Source of the DNA: Verrucomicrobia bacterium UBA6775
GTDB taxonomy: Bacteria; Verrucomicrobiota; Verrucomicrobiia; Limisphaerales; UBA1096
Assembly (NCBI GenBank): GCA_002453165.1
Contig: DKGH01000005.1
Coordinates: forward strand, 20,384-37,201
Reading direction: 5' to 3'
Length of the DNA: 16,818 nt
Within the stretch, counting starts at the first letter, position 1, and every line of letters starts with the position of its first letter. Both the position numbers and the translations under genes were made by a program. This document shows positions 13,806-16,818 of the stretch, in pieces. The notes beneath the pieces were generated by a model. It was not told the DNA's origin. It saw only the letters and a list, made by a program, of their open reading frames with translations, and did not search any database.

Positions 13806-15314
13806 ATGGATGATCTTATAAAACTGGAAAGAAACGTACGATCCACCTACGCCACGACTCTTTCCCTGTTGGCCGGCCGTTACCACTATCACTTGCCGAT
13901 CAGCGACCGGGACGTGCCCGGCTCGCCGCGAGTGCTGTTCCTCGGCAACCATTCTTCCGGAAAGTCGTCCTTTATTAATCATCTGGCCGGGACAGAGATT
14001 CAACACTCCGGCCTTGCGCCGACGGATGACGGGTTCACGCTCATCACCCACGGTGACGTCGAGGAAACTCTGGACGGCCAAACCGTCGTCACGCATCCCG
14101 ATCTCGACTATCAGGACATGGCCGATCTTGGCCCTGAGTTTTTGGCCAAGCTTCAGTACAAGGCCTACCCGGCAGAGATTCTGAGACATCTCACGTTGAT
14201 CGACAGTCCCGGCATGATCGACTCGGCTAGCGGAAGCCAACTGCGAGGATACGACTTCCGGGAGTGTGTTCGCCGATTCGCCGAGAGTGCAGACTTGATT
14301 CTATTCTTTTTTGATCCCGACAAGCCGGGGACAACCGGTGAGGCGATCTCCATTTTCACAGAGCAACTCGTAGGACTGGAACACAAACTCCTGATCATCC
14401 TGAACAAGGTGGACTTGTTCGGTCATATCCGCGACTTCGCCCGCACCTACGGAACGCTGTGCTGGAATCTTTCCAAGACCATCCCCACCAAGGACACGCC
14501 GAGAATCTACACCACCTATATACCGGATCTTGCGACAGGTGAGGCCGATCAAAAGAACACCATTCCGCTGGGTGACTTCGACGCATCACGGGAGGAAATC
14601 ATTGCCGAGATTAAGCGGGCACCGGCCCGTAGGGCAGACAACCTCGTGAGTGGTTTGTTGATTCAAGCCAAGCGACTGGCTGTGCACTCAAGCGTCTGCC
14701 TTGAGGTCGCCTCAGCCTATAACCATCTCATGAATAAAATTCGGCTGGGCATTTGTGTTTCCCTGCTTTTGGTCAGCGGGACATCCTGGCTAACACGTTC
14801 ATGGTGGTTCAACGAGGAGTGGAAAACCGCGTTTGCTGAAAAGAACTGGGAAGCATTAACCACCCCCGGGATTGCCGTGGGTTCGGTGCTCGCATTGAGC
14901 ATCGTGGTTTGGTTGATCTTATCCTATGCATTACGCAAACTCAGGCGATCCATCGTGAGTGAAGAGGGGCTCGATGTTTTTTTCAAAAGAGCGCACAAAG
15001 ATGAATTATCGCTTCGAAAACGAGCTGACCTTTATTCCATATGGGATGCAGTAAAACCGGGAGTGCTCGACATCATTCGCGAACATGGATTGAGAAGCCT
15101 CTCCGCCTCTTCATCATCAAGGAAACTGCTTAAGAAACTTGAGCAGGCCATTGAAAAAGAGATCCCAGCATTACGCCGTAAGATAGATTTCGCCACTTCG
15201 CTCCAACTGGAAAAACCGGATGAGGTTTCAGGAATTCAACAAAATACTCAAAATGATGAACATTCGGTCGAAACCCCAGAGTCAACCGAAATGGACACCT
15301 CTGAAACACGCTAA
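13806..15314 (+). CDS. EHD/dynamin-like GTPase with C-terminal membrane hairpin
   Basis: A 502-residue P-loop NTPase of the dynamin superfamily. It has the P-loop GNHSSGKS (47-54), a switch I Thr73 in APTDDGF, DSPG (133-136) and NKVD (200-203). Several stretches resemble eukaryotic EHD proteins as I recall them: the segment before the G-domain (YATTLSLLAGRYHYH), THGD after switch I, LRGYDF (147-151 region), RFAESADLILFFFD and YGTLCWNLSK. EHD proteins bind ATP and tubulate endosomal membranes, so the nucleotide may be ATP. Instead of an EH domain it has two likely transmembrane helices (about 313-329 and 355-376) with a short loop between. A basic, coiled-coil-like region and an acidic Ser/Thr-rich tail follow. 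Start ATG at 13806 gives MDDLIKLERN. The open frame back to 13557 covers the intergenic palindromes and antisense proA and is rejected. It diverges from proA; the role is probably membrane remodelling. Confidence 0.88.
   Translation: MDDLIKLERNVRSTYATTLSLLAGRYHYHLPISDRDVPGSPRVLFLGNHSSGKSSFINHLAGTEIQHSGLAPTDDGFTLITHGDVEETLDGQTVVTHPDLDYQDMADLGPEFLAKLQYKAYPAEILRHLTLIDSPGMIDSASGSQLRGYDFRECVRRFAESADLILFFFDPDKPGTTGEAISIFTEQLVGLEHKLLIILNKVDLFGHIRDFARTYGTLCWNLSKTIPTKDTPRIYTTYIPDLATGEADQKNTIPLGDFDASREEIIAEIKRAPARRADNLVSGLLIQAKRLAVHSSVCLEVASAYNHLMNKIRLGICVSLLLVSGTSWLTRSWWFNEEWKTAFAEKNWEALTTPGIAVGSVLALSIVVWLILSYALRKLRRSIVSEEGLDVFFKRAHKDELSLRKRADLYSIWDAVKPGVLDIIREHGLRSLSASSSSRKLLKKLEQAIEKEIPALRRKIDFATSLQLEKPDEVSGIQQNTQNDEHSVETPESTEMDTSETR
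14142..14149. repeat. TTGGCCAA palindrome in the GTPase gene
   Basis: Octamer core, read as Leu-Ala-Lys in EFLAKLQ. Confidence 0.8.
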
Positions 15315-15426
15315 TTTTTTGTTTTCCAGAGCTTTTTAACAGTTTATTCACAAAATGAGATCGACAGCAGCGGCGGTCTTTATCGTTATAGAATCAGCGA
15401 TTTGTTGCTGGAGGGGGGTGGTTTGG

Positions 15427-15445
15427 TCGTTTTTTAACGATTTTT
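15427..15445 (+). terminator. Weak hairpin with T tract
   Basis: TCGTT (15427-15431), four T, then AACGA (15436-15440) and five T (15441-15445). The 5-bp stem is AT-rich, so it could only be a weak terminator for the GTPase transcript. Confidence 0.25.
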
Positions 15446-15447
15446 GG

Positions 15448-15476
15448 TTGACTGTCGGGGCCGGTCATTCAATATC
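15448..15476 (+). promoter_or_regulatory. Possible promoter upstream of the terminator at 15519
   Basis: TTGACT (15448-15453) matches a -35 in five of six positions. The -10 is poor: CAATAT at 15470-15475 with a 16-base spacer. If real, transcripts would start near 15482 and meet the terminator at 15519-15561 after about 80 nt. Confidence 0.3.
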
Positions 15477-15518
15477 GCCCCAACTCTGAGTGAGTTTTTA
15501 ATCCTCAGTTCCTCCTGG

Positions 15519-15561
15519 CCCAGTGACGGACATGCCGAACCGTCGCTGGGCTTCCTTTTTT
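15519..15561 (+). terminator. Strong intrinsic terminator upstream of the hydrolase gene
   Basis: CCCAGTGACGG (15519-15529) pairs with CCGTCGCTGGG (15540-15550), 11 bp with one G-T wobble, around a 10-base loop, followed by CTTCC and six T (15556-15561). It lies 204 bases past the GTPase stop and 57 bases before the hydrolase ATG. The bases GCCCAGT (15518-15524) can alternatively pair with ACTGGGC (15562-15568), a 7-bp competing stem. Confidence 0.85.
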
Positions 15562-15618
15562 ACTGGGCTTGTTTCTTGCAAATATCAGCAATTCATCGAA
15601 CCCTCTCGCCGTCCAAAA

Positions 15619-16566
15619 ATGAAAAGTGACTGGATTAAGAAGATCGCCATGTTGGGAGTCCTGTTCTCTTTGGCGATAAATGTTAAGGGTGCGGATTACG
15701 AGCGAACTAAGGATGTTATTTACGGCCGAAAACACGGAGTCGCCTTGACGATGGACGTCATTACTCCTGCCAAACAAAACAATCGAGGAGTTATCTTTGC
15801 TGTCAGCGGTGGGTGGTTCAGTTCTCATGACAATATTGACAAGGTAATTGATCGGGGCACGTTCCTGGAATTGCTAAAACGAGGGTACACCTTGTTCGCG
15901 GTGGTTCATGGCAGTCAGCCCAAGTTTACAGTGCCGGAGATTCGTGAGGATATGCACCGGGCGGTTCGCTTTATTCGTCATCATGCCGAGCTTTATAAGA
16001 TTGATCCCGTCATCATTGGCATGTTCGGGGGATCTGCCGGTGGGCACTTGACGTTGTTACAGGGGACGGATGGTCAGGATGGTGATCCATCTGCGGAGGA
16101 CCCAGTCGACCGTGAGTCTAGTGCGGTTCAGGCGATTGTGTCGTATTTCCCTCCTACAGATTTTTTAAACTACGGCAAGGAGGGGCAACACTTTGACAAG
16201 TTGGTGCGTCAGGTGATGTTCGGGAGAAACCCGTTTTTGGCTGCGTTAGATTTTCGAAAATTCGACAAGGAGAAGCAGTTGATTGTAAAGGTCGAGGATC
16301 AGGGCGAGATCAAACGATTGCTCAAGGAGGTTTCCCCGGTGACACATGTGAACAAGGGGGATGCCCCCGCCTTGCTCATCCATGGCGACGCGGATTTGTT
16401 GGTACCCATTCAGCAGTCCAAGCTAATCCTGAGTAAATTCAAACAGGAGGGAGTCGAGGCCGAGCTGCTCACCATGCCCGATAAAAATCACGGATGGAAG
16501 GCTGAACCGGAGGAGATCAAACGCTTTGGGGATTGGTTCGATAAGCATCTACTGCGAGGTGAATAA
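15619..16566 (+). CDS. Secreted alpha/beta hydrolase (esterase / BD-FAE-like)
   Basis: A 315-residue serine hydrolase. MKSDWIKKIAMLGVLFSLAI is a Sec signal peptide, with cleavage expected near VKG-AD (about 24), so it acts outside the cytoplasm. The nucleophile elbow GGSAG holds Ser139. The acid is Asp259 in HGDADLLVP (Asp257 is adjacent), and His291 lies in MPDKNHGW. VSGGWFSS (63-70) resembles the oxyanion-hole glycine motif. The fold resembles acetylxylan/feruloyl-type or small prolyl-oligopeptidase-like esterases; the substrate cannot be told from sequence. The ATG at 15619 has no clear ribosome site; the frame is open further upstream but only through the terminator hairpin. It is followed three bases after its stop by the PQQ-like gene, so the two are probably co-transcribed. 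Confidence 0.88.
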   Translation: MKSDWIKKIAMLGVLFSLAINVKGADYERTKDVIYGRKHGVALTMDVITPAKQNNRGVIFAVSGGWFSSHDNIDKVIDRGTFLELLKRGYTLFAVVHGSQPKFTVPEIREDMHRAVRFIRHHAELYKIDPVIIGMFGGSAGGHLTLLQGTDGQDGDPSAEDPVDRESSAVQAIVSYFPPTDFLNYGKEGQHFDKLVRQVMFGRNPFLAALDFRKFDKEKQLIVKVEDQGEIKRLLKEVSPVTHVNKGDAPALLIHGDADLLVPIQQSKLILSKFKQEGVEAELLTMPDKNHGWKAEPEEIKRFGDWFDKHLLRGE

Positions 16567-16569
16567 ATC

Positions 16570-16818
16570 GTGAGACAATTCAACAAAAGAACGGTCCTGA
16601 AATGGTCCTTGATCGGACTGTGCATGGCTCCAGCGCTTGGCCAAGCGGACGATTGGCCGCAATGGCTTGGGCCCGAACGCAACGCAATTTGGAAGGAGAC
16701 CGGTATCATCGATAAGTTTCCGGCCAAGGGGCCGGCGTTACGCTGGAAGTCGTCGCTGGGCGGAGGTTACTCCGGGCCGTCCGTGGCCAATGGGAAGGTC
16801 TACGTGATGGATCGCTGG
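16570..16818 (+). CDS. Secreted PQQ-like beta-propeller repeat protein (3' end beyond window)
   Basis: Only the first 83 residues are present. A GTG at 16570 is preceded by GAGGTG (16556-16561) at a spacing of eight bases, inside the end of the hydrolase gene. The N-terminal MRQFNKRTVLKWSLIGLCMA is a signal peptide with probable cleavage after ALGQA. Mature sequence begins DDWPQWLGPERNAIWKETGI, then LRWKSSLGGGYSGPSVANGKVYVMDR. The WPQWLGPxRN opening followed by a first propeller blade is characteristic of secreted PQQ-like / BamB-like beta-propeller proteins common in Planctomycetota and Verrucomicrobiota. Whether it binds PQQ cannot be judged from the fragment. The ALGQA codons form a 14-bp palindrome (16634-16647). 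Confidence 0.88.
   Translation, partial: MRQFNKRTVLKWSLIGLCMAPALGQADDWPQWLGPERNAIWKETGIIDKFPAKGPALRWKSSLGGGYSGPSVANGKVYVMDRW
16634..16647. repeat. CGCTTGGCCAAGCG palindrome in the PQQ-like gene
   Basis: A 14-bp perfect palindrome encoding Leu-Gly-Gln at the predicted signal-peptidase site ALGQA. Confidence 0.9.

Larger units (their letters stand above)
15315..15618. other. Non-coding gap between GTPase and hydrolase genes
   Basis: About 300 bases, T-rich in places, with no credible gene. It contains a weak hairpin followed by T (15427-15445), a possible promoter (15448-15476) and a strong intrinsic terminator (15519-15561). An open frame at 15444-15629 runs straight through the terminator hairpin and has no family resemblance, so I do not call it. 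No tRNA or riboswitch consensus was recognised. Confidence 0.6.

Noticed and set aside
13557..13846. Both divergent genes have long in-frame N-terminal extensions (GTPase back to 13557, proA back to 13846)
   Set aside because: The extensions overlap each other and the neighbouring gene, and are made largely of palindrome-encoded peptide. Family alignment puts the starts at 13806 and 13684.
13563..14240. Minus-strand open frame of 225 codons opposite the GTPase gene
   Set aside because: It is antisense to the conserved P-loop and switch region of the GTPase and has no recognisable features.
15444..15629. Small open frame of 61 codons in the gap before the hydrolase gene
   Set aside because: Its codons run through the 11-bp terminator hairpin and overlap the hydrolase start; no ribosome site or resemblance.

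Overview
The window reads as a dense bacterial chromosome segment from the PVC group, most likely Verrucomicrobiota and less likely Planctomycetota. The main pointers are a secreted DUF1549/DUF1553 protein next to a Tat-type DUF1501 protein, a secreted PQQ-like beta-propeller protein, and weak Shine-Dalgarno signals at most starts. The taxonomic call is inference from gene content, since no rRNA or tRNA gene is visible.

Layout. At the left edge on the plus strand is xseA (exonuclease VII large subunit; its first base lies just outside the window), followed by an unrecognised 149-residue gene where xseB might be expected. A long minus-strand block then runs from 13684 down to 1895. In transcription order it is proA, prmC, murA, a carbamoylputrescine-amidase-like hydrolase, an RmlD-like SDR reductase and gluQ, tightly packed with 1-25 bp gaps or short overlaps, then the DUF1549/DUF1553 and DUF1501 pair, then guaA behind its own upstream terminator. 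The plus strand resumes at 13806, diverging from proA, with a dynamin/EHD-like GTPase carrying two membrane segments. After it come about 300 bp of non-coding sequence with a strong intrinsic terminator, a secreted alpha/beta hydrolase, and the start of a secreted PQQ-like repeat protein cut by the right edge.

The outstanding feature is a highly iterated palindrome, TTGGCCAA with core CTTGGCCAAG and often extended to GCTTGGCCAAGC or further. I count 19 exact octamers and 14 exact decamers in 16.8 kb, against roughly 0.26 and 0.016 expected for random equal-base sequence. Copies sit inside essential genes, in intergenic gaps, in a terminator hairpin and at a signal-peptidase site. In coding copies the reading frame is always L-A-K/L-A-N or L-G-Q and never the frame that would give Trp-Pro. 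It behaves like a genome-wide DNA signal (comparable in kind to cyanobacterial HIP1 or to DNA uptake sequences) rather than like a mobile element.

The second notable item is the GTPase at 13806-15314. Its G-domain resembles eukaryotic EHD proteins closely, but a transmembrane hairpin replaces the EH domain, suggesting a bacterial membrane-remodelling ATPase/GTPase.
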